This document shows, one piece after another, positions 1 through 8,672 of a DNA stretch of 64,000 bases. Under the pieces are notes generated by a model that did not search any database, had not been told where the DNA came from, and worked only from the letters and a program-made list of their open reading frames with translations. Source of the DNA: Sandaracinus amylolyticus (GTDB lineage Bacteria > Myxococcota_A > Polyangia > Polyangiales > Sandaracinaceae); contig NZ_CP011125.1 of the NCBI RefSeq assembly GCF_000737325.1, forward strand, positions 6,448,001-6,512,000, written 5' to 3'. Both the position numbers and the translations under genes were made by a program. How positions within the stretch are numbered: position 1 is the first letter of the stretch; each line of letters begins with the position of its first letter.

Positions 1-1024
1 CGAAGTGCGCGGCGTAGTTCCGATCGATCGCCTCGGTGTCACGCGAGTGATGCCAGTGATGGAAGTTCGGCGTGACGATCAGATAGCGCAGCGGCCCGAG
101 CCGCACGTCGACGTTGGCGTGGTTGAACACGGCCTGGAAGCCGACGACGATCACGTAGACGTCGATCACGCGCTGCGAGAACCCGAGCACGAAGATCGGC
201 GCGAGCACCATGATGCGCGTGGCGATCAGCTCGAGCAGGTGCTGACGCGATCCCGCGAGCCAGTCCATGTGCTCGGCGCTGTGGTGCACCGAGTGGAAGC
301 GCCAGAGGAACGGGACCTCGTGGTAGGCGCGGTGCGTCCAGTACTGCACGAGATCGGCGACGAGGATCACGAGGAAGAGCTGCGCGAGGAACGGCAGCGA
401 CGCGACGAACGACTGCACCGTGGTGCTGACCGCCCAGCCGAACGCGCCGTGCACGACGCGGTTCGTGATCAGCAGCACGAGCCCGACGATCAGGTGGTTC
501 ACGAAGAAGTGCGTCAGGTCGTTCTGCCACTCGGCGCGGAAGATCGGCTGGTCGCGGCGCAGCGGGAACAGCTTCTCGAGGAAGACGAAGACGAGCGTCG
601 AGCCGAGGAGATCGAGCACGAAGAAGTCGAGCCCGACGTACGGCGTGTGATCGGGGAAATCGCCGATCGGCACGGTGGGCCCGCCGAGCGCTTCCGCGAG
701 CGCGACGATCGCGAAGGCGGACGCGGCGAGCCAGCGGCGGCGCCCGAAGACGATGTTGACGAGCGAGAGCGCGCCCGAGACGACCATCGCGCCGAAGAGC
801 ACGTAGCGCAGCGTCTGGACGTCGTAGACGTGGCGAAGCTCGGGCGTCGAGAGGTAGGCCGGGAAGTGGAAGCCGATCACCGCGAGCACCGAGAGGATCG
901 CGAGCACGAGCGCGATGACGCCGGTGAGCAGGCCGGTCCCGGGCGCGAGCGCGCCGTGCGAGGTGGCGAGGCGCTCGAGCTTCTCGACCGTGGGCGCGAC
1001 CACGAGCTTCGGTTCGTCGGACAT
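1..1024 (-). CDS. Sterol desaturase / fatty acid hydroxylase family membrane protein (3' end outside window)
   Basis: The leftward frame from an ATG at 1024 is open to the window edge, giving 341 codons without a stop. The protein begins MSDEPKLVVAPTVEKL, has several hydrophobic helices, and then the three histidine clusters of the di-iron membrane hydroxylase superfamily: THRAYH, FHSVHHS and NFHHWHHS. These clusters bind the two irons that activate O2 for hydroxylation or desaturation of lipids. The end HHWHHSRD...DRNYAAHF is the conserved C-terminal part of the family, so only a short tail should be missing. The natural substrate (sterol, fatty acid or carotenoid) cannot be told from sequence. 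It is transcribed divergently from the flavin reductase at 1188, with 163 bp between them, so the two could share a control region; a reductase would be a sensible electron donor, but that is inference. Confidence 0.9.
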   Translation of the reverse strand, partial: MSDEPKLVVAPTVEKLERLATSHGALAPGTGLLTGVIALVLAILSVLAVIGFHFPAYLSTPELRHVYDVQTLRYVLFGAMVVSGALSLVNIVFGRRRWLAASAFAIVALAEALGGPTVPIGDFPDHTPYVGLDFFVLDLLGSTLVFVFLEKLFPLRRDQPIFRAEWQNDLTHFFVNHLIVGLVLLITNRVVHGAFGWAVSTTVQSFVASLPFLAQLFLVILVADLVQYWTHRAYHEVPFLWRFHSVHHSAEHMDWLAGSRQHLLELIATRIMVLAPIFVLGFSQRVIDVYVIVVGFQAVFNHANVDVRLGPLRYLIVTPNFHHWHHSRDTEAIDRNYAAHF

Positions 1025-1187
1025 GGCTGACGGCGATTCTGCCCGAAGGTGCGGCGCACCCGCCGACGATCGTGCGACGCTCGGCAGGCGCGGTCGCCGG
1101 TGAGGTGCGCTTGCGATCGCGCGCGGATCGCCCGAGAGAGGGCTCGACGCGCACGATTTCCGACGTCAGCCTGCGCGCCCTCTCGTC

Positions 1188-1916
1188 ATGCGCCGAATCC
1201 CCGCCGAGCTGCGAACCGTCGAGCTGACCGATGCGAGGATGCTCTCGCCCACGGTGCGCGAGCTGGTGTTCCGCACCACCGACGGACGCGCGTTCGACTT
1301 CCTCGCCGGACAGTGGGTCAAGCTGCACCTCGGGGGCGGGATCGATCGCGACTACTCGATCGCGAGCGCGCCCGACGCGAGCGCGCCCGATCGCTTCGCG
1401 CTCGCGGTGACGCTCGTCGAGGGCGGGCCGGGCTCGGAGCGCCTGCACGCGATGGAGCTCGGGACGCGCGTCGACGCGCGCGGGCCGAACGGGCTCTTCG
1501 TGCGCGAGGACGCGGAGCGCGACGCGCCGGCGCTCTACGTGGGCACCGGCACCGGGCTCGCGCCGCTGCGCGCGATGCTGCAGGAAGAGCTGCGCCGCGA
1601 GGACGGACCGCCGCAGGTGCTGCTCTTCGGCTCGCGCACCGAGGAGGACATCCTGTGGCGCGAGGAGCTCGAGGGCTGGGCCGCGCGCCACCCGCGCTTC
1701 CGCCTCGAGCTGACGCTGTCGCGCGCCGACACGCGCATCTGGAAGGGGCGCTGCGGCTGGGTGCAGCACCACCTCCACGAGCTGTTGCCCACGATGCCGG
1801 GCGCGCCGCACGTGTACGTCTGCGGGCTGTCGAAGATGGTGAGCGAGGTGCGCCGCACGCTGAAGGACGAGCTGCGCCTGGATCGCCGCCACGTGCACTC
1901 GGAACGCTACGACTGA
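1188..1916 (+). CDS. FAD/NAD(P)-binding oxidoreductase (ferredoxin-NADP reductase-like)
   Basis: The 242-aa protein has the two-domain ferredoxin-NADP reductase fold. A flavin-binding barrel carries RDYSIAS (Arg54, Tyr56, Ser57), the RxYS signature that contacts FAD. A nucleotide-binding domain carries GTGTGLAPLR near residue 118, and a late YVCGLSKM segment matches the conserved Cys-Gly of the NAD(P) site. No 2Fe-2S cysteine cluster is visible, so it should pass electrons from NAD(P)H to a separate partner. ATG at 1188 gives an N-terminus typical of single-chain reductases. It lies divergent to a di-iron hydroxylase gene, making it a candidate reductase for that enzyme, though this is context only. 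Confidence 0.88.
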   Translation: MRRIPAELRTVELTDARMLSPTVRELVFRTTDGRAFDFLAGQWVKLHLGGGIDRDYSIASAPDASAPDRFALAVTLVEGGPGSERLHAMELGTRVDARGPNGLFVREDAERDAPALYVGTGTGLAPLRAMLQEELRREDGPPQVLLFGSRTEEDILWREELEGWAARHPRFRLELTLSRADTRIWKGRCGWVQHHLHELLPTMPGAPHVYVCGLSKMVSEVRRTLKDELRLDRRHVHSERYD

Positions 1917-1999
1917 GGCGGTCTGCAACCCGTCGAGCTCCGGGCTGCCTACATGTCGTTTCCTTGATCCCACGCTCGCCCTCTGGCACGCCCGGCGGC

Positions 2000-3958
2000 A
2001 TGATGGCCGACGCGATGCCCCTGCCCCTCGAGCTCCTCGACGGAGCCCGCCCTGCGCTGCGTCGCGCTGCCCTCCTCACGCTCCTGCCGCTCGCCGCTGC
2101 GCTGGTGTTCACGGGGTGCCCAGGCGGCACGGGACAGCGCCCGATCGGCACGACGCCCGCGCTGACCACCGACGATCCCGACGCCGAGGCCGACTTGCGC
2201 GAGGCCGAGCGCGCCTCGGAGCAAGGCCGCTCGAGCGAGGCCGCGGAGCGCTACCGCGAGTTCCTCGCCGAGCACCCCGAGGATCGGCTGGTCCCGCTCG
2301 CCGAGCTGGGCCTGGGGCGCGTGCTGCTCGCGAGCGGCGACGCGCAGGGCTCGCTCGAGCGCTTCGAGCGCGCCGCGACGAGCGACGACGAGGTGGTCGC
2401 GGAGCGCGCGCGCTTCCATCGCGGTGTCGCGCTGCATCTGCTCGGGCGCAGCGCCGAGGCGATCGACGTGCTCACGCCGCTGCGCGGTCGGCTGGTCGAT
2501 CCCGAGAGCACGTCGCTCCTGCTGCGCACGCTCGCGGCGGCGTCGATGCAGACGGGCGATCCGATCACCGCGCTCGGCGCGCTCGACGATCTCGTCCGCG
2601 CGAACACCTCCGAGACCGACACGAACGAGGCGCGCACGCGCATCGAGGCCATCGTGACGAACGAGCTGCCCGCCGAGCTCGTCCCGCTCGCCTACGACAC
2701 GCTCGCGCGCGACGGCACGTCGTGGCCCCAGGTCGCGCTGCGCGCGATCCGCGCGGCGTACGACGCGGGCGACGTCGAGCGGGTGCGCGCGATCGCGAGC
2801 GAGCTGCGCTCGCAGGGCGTGGAGCTCTCGGAGGAGCTCGCGGCGCTCGTGCTGCGCGCCGACCGCATCGCGACGGCAGATCCGCGGGTGATCGGCGCGA
2901 TCCTTCCGCTCTCGGGGCGCGGCCGCGAGATCGGCCAGCGCGCGCTGCGCGGACTGATGCTCGCGGCAGGAACGCCCGCCGAGGGCCCGCCGCCGCCCGA
3001 CGCGCCGCAGCTCGTGCTGCGCGACGACGCGGGCGATCCCGAGCGCGCGGCGCGCGCGGTCGAGGAGCTGGTGTCGACGCACCGTGCGATCGCGATCGTG
3101 GGCCCGCTCGATGGTCCTTCGGCGGTCGCCGCGGCGCGTCGCGCACAGCAGCTCGGGGTGCCGCTGATCACGCTCTCGCCCGCGGGCGACGTGACGAGCG
3201 CGGGCCCGATGGCGTTCCGCTTGTTCCCGAGCGCCGAGGGCGAGCTGCGCGCGCTGGTCCGCGCGGCGCGAGCGCGCGGCGCGGCGCGGTTCGCGGCGCT
3301 GCACCCGGAGTCGCCGTACGGCGTGGCGATGCGCGATGCGCTGGCGCGCGCGGTCGCGGCCGAGGGCGGCGAGATGGCGACGAGCGCGGCCTACGCGCCG
3401 ACCGCGACGAGCTTCGGGCCGCAGGTGCAGCAGATCGCGCAGGGCGGCGCGGACGCGGTGCTCGTCGCGGACAGCGGCGCGCGCCTCGCGCTGATCGCGC
3501 CCGCGCTCGCGGCGGGGGGGCTGTGGAGCACGATGCCGGGCGCGGCGCCTCCGCCGCGCGGGCGGCGCATCGCGCTGATGGTGCCGAGCGTCGGGTTCGA
3601 TCCGCGCCTGCCGCGCACCGCGGGTCGTTACCTGCAGGGCGCGCTCTTCAGCGTGCCGTTCCACGCGCCGACGGCGGAGGGCGAGGCGCGCTCGTTCACC
3701 GACGGCTTCATGGCGCGCTTCGCGACCGAGCCCGACGCGTTCGCGGCGTACGCGTACGACGCGTTCGGGCTCGTGCGGCGCGCCGTGGCGTCGGGCGCGA
3801 CGAGCCGCGCCGACGTCGCGTCGTGGCTCGCCGCGGGACGCGAGGCGCCGACGGCCGGCGCGAGCGGCGGGCTCGGCGCGGCGCGCGAGGCGAGGCAGGC
3901 GACGCGCTTGCTCGAGCTGCGCGGAGAGCTCTTCGTCTCGCCCGACGCGCCGCGCTGA
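2000..3958 (+). CDS. Lipoprotein with N-terminal TPR-like repeats and a periplasmic-binding (LpoA-like) domain
   Basis: A tandem ATG ATG begins at 2000. After a basic start, a hydrophobic stretch ends in VFTGC, a lipobox, so the mature protein should be an outer- or inner-membrane-anchored lipoprotein of about 620 aa. Residues about 55-290 are alpha-helical with TPR character (for example AAERYREFLAEHPEDRLVPL). From about residue 295 the segment IGAILPLSGRGREIGQRAL opens a type-1 periplasmic-binding domain (Leu/Ile/Val-binding family) that runs to the C-terminus. This TPR plus binding-domain order is that of LpoA-like activators of penicillin-binding proteins. A role in peptidoglycan synthesis is therefore possible, but a ligand-binding lipoprotein of another kind cannot be excluded. 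The stop lies 6 bp from the stop of the convergent gene at 3965. Confidence 0.82.
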   Translation: MMADAMPLPLELLDGARPALRRAALLTLLPLAAALVFTGCPGGTGQRPIGTTPALTTDDPDAEADLREAERASEQGRSSEAAERYREFLAEHPEDRLVPLAELGLGRVLLASGDAQGSLERFERAATSDDEVVAERARFHRGVALHLLGRSAEAIDVLTPLRGRLVDPESTSLLLRTLAAASMQTGDPITALGALDDLVRANTSETDTNEARTRIEAIVTNELPAELVPLAYDTLARDGTSWPQVALRAIRAAYDAGDVERVRAIASELRSQGVELSEELAALVLRADRIATADPRVIGAILPLSGRGREIGQRALRGLMLAAGTPAEGPPPPDAPQLVLRDDAGDPERAARAVEELVSTHRAIAIVGPLDGPSAVAAARRAQQLGVPLITLSPAGDVTSAGPMAFRLFPSAEGELRALVRAARARGAARFAALHPESPYGVAMRDALARAVAAEGGEMATSAAYAPTATSFGPQVQQIAQGGADAVLVADSGARLALIAPALAAGGLWSTMPGAAPPPRGRRIALMVPSVGFDPRLPRTAGRYLQGALFSVPFHAPTAEGEARSFTDGFMARFATEPDAFAAYAYDAFGLVRRAVASGATSRADVASWLAAGREAPTAGASGGLGAAREARQATRLLELRGELFVSPDAPR

Positions 3959-3964
3959 CGAAGA

Positions 3965-4489
3965 TCACTGCGCGACGGCGGGCGCAGGCTGCAGCGCGAA
4001 CGGGTACCGCACCGCGATGTCGTGCGCGGCCTCGGGGAAGTGCCAGTGCTGCGCGTGCTCGGCGATGCACGTGCCGAGCGTATCGATGCCAGTCGTGTTC
4101 TCCGCGACCTCGGTCGACACGACGTTGCCCGTCGACGAGATGTGCATGAGGACCGCGACGCGGCCCGCGGTGCCCGGCGCGGCGTGGAGCGCGTTCTCGT
4201 AACACTGGTGCACGTCGGTGAGCTGACCCGTGACGACGTGCTGGACGATCTCGGGCGTGAGGCGCTCGGGCGGCGCGTCCGAGGGGCTCGCGGTCACGAC
4301 CTGCTCGTCGAATTCGAGATCGTGCTGCGGCGTCTCGTGCGCGGTCGGGCCCTGCGACGCGACGACCGTCGACTCGCTGCCCTCGCTGCTGTTCCCCCCG
4401 GTGCTCGCGGCGCGACGCGGACAGTTCCCGCCCGCGCATCCCGACAGCGCCAGAACGATCGCCGCGACCCCACCCGCTCGCCGCATCAT
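3965..4489 (-). CDS. Small lipoprotein with AgmX/TonB-C-like C-terminal domain
   Basis: The 174-aa product starts MMRRAGGVAAIVLALSGC, a short signal peptide ending in the lipobox ALSGC. The C-terminal 90 residues contain CYENALHAAPGTAGRVAVLM and ISSTGNVVSTEV, followed by a paired Cys. This is the pattern of the AgmX/PglI C-terminal domain found in many copies in myxobacteria, where it resembles the TonB C-terminal fold. Proteins with this domain are linked to gliding motility or envelope complexes, but the precise role here is unknown. ATG at 4489 and the next codon, ATG at 4486, are both possible starts. It lies 34 bp downstream of the esterase gene and could be the last gene of that leftward unit. 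Confidence 0.75.
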   Translation of the reverse strand: MMRRAGGVAAIVLALSGCAGGNCPRRAASTGGNSSEGSESTVVASQGPTAHETPQHDLEFDEQVVTASPSDAPPERLTPEIVQHVVTGQLTDVHQCYENALHAAPGTAGRVAVLMHISSTGNVVSTEVAENTTGIDTLGTCIAEHAQHWHFPEAAHDIAVRYPFALQPAPAVAQ

Positions 4490-4523
4490 GCGCGCGAGCA
4501 GTACTCGGAGCGCGCGCCGCGCG

Positions 4524-5240
4524 TCAATCGCGCGGCGCGAGCACGCGATGCGCGAGCGCGCCGAAGCGCTGCAGCGCGACCGGCGGGATCTCGTGGCCGC
4601 CGCGGAACGGCACGAAGTCCACGTCGACGCCCGCGTCCTTCAAACGATCGCGCAAGAGCTCGGCGTTCGGGTACGGAAGGATCGGATCGAACGCGCCGTG
4701 GCTCTGCATCACGGGCAGACCGGCGCGCGCGGCCATCTTCGGCGCCCAGATCGACTGCGCGAGCAGCGTGCCCGAGAAGAGGGCGAGCCCCGCGAGCGGG
4801 CGCGCATCGTGGAGCGCGACGTCGAGCGAGAGCATCGCGCCCTGCGAGAAGCCGCCGAGGATCAGCGAGCTCGGCCGGAGGCGCTCTTCGATCGCGTCGA
4901 GCATCGAGACGATCTTCGCGCGCGCCTCTTCGATGCCCTCGGGCACCTCGTTCGCGAGATCGCGCGCGCGCCCTTCGCGCATCATCCGATCGAGCGCGAT
5001 CATGTCGATCATCCACCACGCGCGGCCCATCCCGTAGACGCTCGAGAGATCGAGCGGCGCTTCGGGGAACACGAAGCGCGTGCCGCGCGGCACGTCGGCG
5101 ACGCGCCAGAGCCCGACGAGATCCTCGCCCGGCGCGCCGAACCCGTGCAGGAGCACCACCACCGGTCCGTCGCCACCGCCCTGGCGATCGGTGCCGCCGA
5201 CGATGCGCGCGTCGAGATCTCCGAGCCGCTCGATCTTCAT
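4524..5240 (-). CDS. Alpha/beta hydrolase, phospholipase/carboxylesterase (YpfH-like) family
   Basis: The 238-aa protein has the compact serine-esterase fold of the phospholipase/carboxylesterase family. LLHGFGAPGED forms the oxyanion loop region. GGFSQGA contains the nucleophile Ser132, Asp185 lies in HGAFDPILP and His216 in RGGHEIPP, giving a complete triad. No signal peptide is present, so it should act in the cytoplasm on short acyl esters; the substrate is unknown. The ATG overlaps the stop of the upstream membrane gene (ATGA), so the two are translationally coupled and very likely co-transcribed with the Crp-family regulator further upstream. Confidence 0.9.
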   Translation of the reverse strand: MKIERLGDLDARIVGGTDRQGGGDGPVVVLLHGFGAPGEDLVGLWRVADVPRGTRFVFPEAPLDLSSVYGMGRAWWMIDMIALDRMMREGRARDLANEVPEGIEEARAKIVSMLDAIEERLRPSSLILGGFSQGAMLSLDVALHDARPLAGLALFSGTLLAQSIWAPKMAARAGLPVMQSHGAFDPILPYPNAELLRDRLKDAGVDVDFVPFRGGHEIPPVALQRFGALAHRVLAPRD

Positions 5241-6037
5241 CGGGACAGGGCTAGCACGCTGATCACGAGCACGGCGAGGACGCCGATCCCGATCGCGGCG
5301 ACGCGCCGCTCGTGCGGCGGAGGCAAGCGCGTCTCGGGGTGCGCGACGAGGATCGCCGCGCCGAGGAACGGCAACGCCGGCAGCGCGCGCTCCAGCGCGA
5401 TCACGCTGGCGGCGGTCACCGCGAACGCGATCCCGAGCGCGACGATGGTGCGACGCACGCCGAGCGCGAAGCGCCGCGACACCGTGAGGTACAGCGCGAC
5501 GAACACCACGTCGCCGATGCCGAGCAGCGGCTCGATCGCGCGCGTGCCGAGCATCGGGAACGGGAGCGCGAGCACCGAGAGCATCGGCGCCGACTCGAGC
5601 GCAGCAGCGCTCGGCCCGGCGGGGCTGAGCACGCTCCACACGTCGGCGAGCGACGACACCACGGCGACGATCACGACGTGCCCCGCGTGCTGGATGCGCG
5701 CGCCGACCACGCCGCCCGACACCGCGCCGCCCGTGAGCAGCGCGACGATCACCAGCGCGCTCGCGGCGATGCCGCTCGCGCGCGTCGCGGCCGACCCCGC
5801 GAGCACTGCGATGACCGGGACCCAGAGCGCGAGCGCGCGCGGCGGCAGCGGCCCGATCACCGCGCCGGCCGCGATCGTCATCGCCGACACCGCCGCGAAC
5901 CCGAGCCCGAACGCGGCGAACGCGGCCACCGCGCTGCGGCTCGGATCGACCGGCACCAGCGGCGCGACGAGCGCGGCGAGCACGAACGCGACGACGCAGG
6001 CCCCGACGACGGCCGCGAACGCCCGCGCGCCGATCAC
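5237..6037 (-). CDS. Polytopic membrane protein with presenilin/SPP-like GxGD motif (candidate intramembrane aspartyl protease)
   Basis: This 266-aa protein is almost entirely hydrophobic, with about eight or nine predicted membrane helices. Three short motifs stand out in the right order and spacing for the presenilin/signal peptide peptidase (A22) family. Asp132 lies in SSLADVWSV, matching the place of the first catalytic Asp (YD). GIGD at 173-176 matches the GxGD that holds the second Asp. PALP at 220-223 matches the PAL motif. The spacing is 44 residues between the Asps and 44 from the second Asp to PAL; family members have about 45-60. The first motif has Ala instead of the usual Tyr before Asp. 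Function is therefore inferred from motifs only; an unrelated transporter-like protein remains possible. It sits in a tight unit, 6 bp after the Crp-like gene and overlapping the esterase gene. Confidence 0.6.
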   Translation of the reverse strand: MIGARAFAAVVGACVVAFVLAALVAPLVPVDPSRSAVAAFAAFGLGFAAVSAMTIAAGAVIGPLPPRALALWVPVIAVLAGSAATRASGIAASALVIVALLTGGAVSGGVVGARIQHAGHVVIVAVVSSLADVWSVLSPAGPSAAALESAPMLSVLALPFPMLGTRAIEPLLGIGDVVFVALYLTVSRRFALGVRRTIVALGIAFAVTAASVIALERALPALPFLGAAILVAHPETRLPPPHERRVAAIGIGVLAVLVISVLALSR

Positions 6038-6043
6038 CGCTCG

Positions 6044-6757
6044 TTACGAGCCCTTCTTGCGCCCGTACGCGATCGACTCGAGCTTCGAGATGTCGAGCAC
6101 CTCGATCAGATCGGGCGTGACCTTCAGCGCGCCCTCGCGCTCGAGCAGCGCCAGGCCGCGCGAGATCTCCTCGCGCACCGTCCCGAGCCGCCCCGCGACC
6201 GTCTCGGTCGTCAGATCGCGCACCAGGTGCCGCGAGTCCTCGCCGCGCAGCTCGCGCGCCGCGGCGAGCGTGCAGAGGAACGACGCGAGGCGCGCCGGCA
6301 CCGTGCGCAGCGACAGATCGCTCACCAGGCGCAGCGTCTTGTCCGCGCGGTGAGCGCGCAGATCGAGCATCACACGCAGGATCGCGGGGCGCTTCTCGCC
6401 GAGCGCGGCGATCGTCTCGTTCGAGACGAGGAGCGCGCTGCCCGCGCGCATCGCGATCGCGCTCGCGGGGTACACCCCGCCGTCGAACCGCACGCCCTCG
6501 ATGATCGGCCGTCCCGGGCGCGCGAGGTAGATGATCTGCTCGCGTCCGTCACGGCCGCTCTTCGTGAGCTTCACCTCGCCGGTGCGCACCACGAAGAGCC
6601 CCTCGGCGGCCTGTCCCTCGCTGAACAGCGGCGCGGCGCGCGCCACCTTCCGTACCTCGGCGGCCTCGGCGAGGAGATGCAGATCGGGAGCAGGGAGCTG
6701 ACCGAGGATGGGCACATCCCGGAAGAGCTCGTCGGCCGAACGAGGTGCGATCGCCAT
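6044..6757 (-). CDS. Crp/Fnr-family transcriptional regulator
   Basis: The 237-aa protein has an N-terminal cyclic-nucleotide-binding-like beta barrel (residues about 15-130, with PLFSEGQAAEGLFVVRTGEV). A dimerisation helix follows, then a C-terminal winged helix-turn-helix (DLTTETVAGRLGTVREEISR) that contacts DNA. The barrel lacks the four N-terminal cysteines of Fnr, and the cAMP-binding signature is not obvious (GRPIIEGVRFDGG is in that place), so the effector is unknown. ATG at 6757 is chosen; a GTG three codons upstream is an alternative. It heads the leftward unit with the GxGD membrane protein and the esterase, and is divergent from the AAA+ regulator at 6863. The 105-bp intergenic region is a likely site of autoregulation. 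Confidence 0.9.
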   Translation of the reverse strand: MAIAPRSADELFRDVPILGQLPAPDLHLLAEAAEVRKVARAAPLFSEGQAAEGLFVVRTGEVKLTKSGRDGREQIIYLARPGRPIIEGVRFDGGVYPASAIAMRAGSALLVSNETIAALGEKRPAILRVMLDLRAHRADKTLRLVSDLSLRTVPARLASFLCTLAAARELRGEDSRHLVRDLTTETVAGRLGTVREEISRGLALLEREGALKVTPDLIEVLDISKLESIAYGRKKGS

Positions 6758-6862
6758 CGTGGTCACCCACCATATCACGACCACTCCGTTTCGCGGCGAG
6801 AACGTCGCGCGCGTGACACGCGTGCCCCGTTGGCGCCTCGGCTCGGGATATAGTCGGCCCGC

Positions 6863-8503
6863 ATGGCGGCGGAGCGCACCGCAGCGGAGGGAGCATCCGG
6901 CGCGGTGGCACGCGCCTTCGTGGCGGTGCGGTGTCGCGATCGCAGCTGGATCGTCGACGTGCCGCTCGGGGAGTCGATGCTCGCGGGTCCACGCGGCGAG
7001 GCGCTCGTCGCGGTCGACGGGATCGCGGAGCCGCTCGGATCGCAAGGCCGCATCGCGTGGAACGGGCGGACGCTCTCGCTGCGCGAGACCTCGCGCGCGC
7101 CCGAGATCTTCCTGGGCGGCAAGCGCATGGAGAGCCCGGTCGAGCTCAAGCCGGGCGACGAGCTCACGATCGGCCCGGCTCACCTGGTGGTCGGGATCAG
7201 CTCCCCCGATCTGCCAGCGACGCGACGCGCGCTCACCCACGCGGAGTTCAAGGAGCGCCTCGCCGAGGAGATGGCGCGCGCCGCGCGCGGCGGTCGTCCG
7301 ACCGCGCTGGTCATGGCGCTCGCGCGCAGCGGCGAGGGCGGCGTGCTCCTCGGGGCGGCGCTCGATCGCTTCCGCGCGGGCGACGTCGTCGCGAGCTACG
7401 CCCACGACGAGACCGAGATCCTCCTGCCCGACACCACGCGCGAGCGCGCGCTCGCGGTCGTCGAGCGCGTGCTGCGCGGCGTCGGGCTCGAGGGCGTGAT
7501 CGTCGCGTGCGCGGTCGCGCCGAAGGACGCGGATCACCCCGAGCGCCTGATCCGCGCGGCGCGCCTCGCCCTTCGGATGCAGCTCGAGGAGCGAGGTCGA
7601 GTGCCGGTGTCGCGCCCGCCGGAGGACGATCCGGTGCTCGACGACGCCGCGAGCCGACGCGCCGCCGAGCGGCTCGAGGTCCGCGCCCACGCCCGCGGCC
7701 CGATCCTGCTGACCGGCGAGCCGAGCGCCGGCAAGGTCGCGTTCGCGCGCCGCATGCACCGCATCGCGGGAGGCGGCCCGCTGGTGGTGCTCTCGTGTGC
7801 GCGCACGGCCGACCCGCGCGCGCTGGAGCACGCGCTCGACGAGGCCGCGGAGGCGCGCGGCGGCACGCTGATCCTCGACGAAGTCGGCGAGCTGACACCC
7901 GACGCCCAGGCGCGCTGGCTCCCGGTGCTGCGCGCGCTCGAGCCCGAGGCGCGCCTCGTCGTGACGAGCCATCGCGATCTGCGCGCGCTCGCCGAGCGTG
8001 GTGCGTTCCACGCGGAGCTCGCGGCGTATCTCTTCGCGCGCGACCCGATCGCGATCCCGCCGCTGCGGCAGCGCCCCGACGACGTGGTCCCGCTCGCGAC
8101 GCGCTTCGCGATCGAGGCCGGCGCGCGCGTCCCGGTGCGCTTCTCGGCGGGCGCGCTCGCGCGCCTGCGCAGCTATCCGTGGCCGGGCAACGTGCTCGAG
8201 CTGCGCAACGCGATGGAGCGCGCGGTGCGGCTCGCGGGCGGCGGCGAGATCCTCGCAGAGCACCTCCCGGGCGACAGCCTCGCGGCGGCGCAGGGCGACG
8301 GTCGGCTCCGCGAGCACGTCGACTCGGTGGAGCGCGACGCGATCGTGAAGGCGCTCGCCGAGGCGAACCACAACCAGACCCACGCCGCGAAGCGCCTCGG
8401 CCTCTCGCGCCGCGCGCTGATCTACAAGATGGAGAAGTACGGCCTGAAGCCGCCCCCGGGCAGAACCGCCGCGGCCCTCGCGGATGATGTCGCCGGCCGG
8501 TAG
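6863..8503 (+). CDS. FHA-like / degenerate GGDEF / AAA+ (sigma-54-type without GAFTGA) / Fis-HTH regulator
   Basis: The 546-aa protein has four parts. Residues about 15-115 resemble an FHA domain (VELKPGDELTIGPAHLVVG). Residues about 120-245 resemble a GGDEF domain whose signature has decayed (SYAHDETEILLPDT where RYGGDEF is expected). Residues about 260-450 form an AAA+ domain of the sigma-54 activator type, with Walker A GEPSAGK, Walker B GGTLILDEVGEL and the sensor segment YPWPGNVLELRNAMERA. The C-terminus is a Fis-type HTH (NHNQTHAAKRLGLSRRALIY). The stretch between Walker A and Walker B is short and lacks the ELFGHEKGAFTGA loop that touches sigma-54. It may therefore bind DNA without activating sigma-54 promoters in the usual way. 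It could act as a repressor or a sigma-70 regulator. Confidence 0.82.
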   Translation: MAAERTAAEGASGAVARAFVAVRCRDRSWIVDVPLGESMLAGPRGEALVAVDGIAEPLGSQGRIAWNGRTLSLRETSRAPEIFLGGKRMESPVELKPGDELTIGPAHLVVGISSPDLPATRRALTHAEFKERLAEEMARAARGGRPTALVMALARSGEGGVLLGAALDRFRAGDVVASYAHDETEILLPDTTRERALAVVERVLRGVGLEGVIVACAVAPKDADHPERLIRAARLALRMQLEERGRVPVSRPPEDDPVLDDAASRRAAERLEVRAHARGPILLTGEPSAGKVAFARRMHRIAGGGPLVVLSCARTADPRALEHALDEAAEARGGTLILDEVGELTPDAQARWLPVLRALEPEARLVVTSHRDLRALAERGAFHAELAAYLFARDPIAIPPLRQRPDDVVPLATRFAIEAGARVPVRFSAGALARLRSYPWPGNVLELRNAMERAVRLAGGGEILAEHLPGDSLAAAQGDGRLREHVDSVERDAIVKALAEANHNQTHAAKRLGLSRRALIYKMEKYGLKPPPGRTAAALADDVAGR

Positions 8504-8672
8504 CGGCCATACAGGTCGAGCCACGTTGTGAGGAGAGGTCGGACCGTCGCGCCGTCATCGGACGCACCGGGACATTTCTCGTCACAGCTTGAATCCAGGG
8601 TGACGTAGGGTCGTCCTGGAGCACACCGGCAAGCTCGTGAGACGCTTCGAAGCCGGGGAGGACTTCCAGAAC

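Noticed and set aside
39-1973. Long leftward frame across the hydroxylase and reductase
   Set aside because: Its product is Arg/Ala-rich without domains, and it overlaps two genes with clear family motifs.
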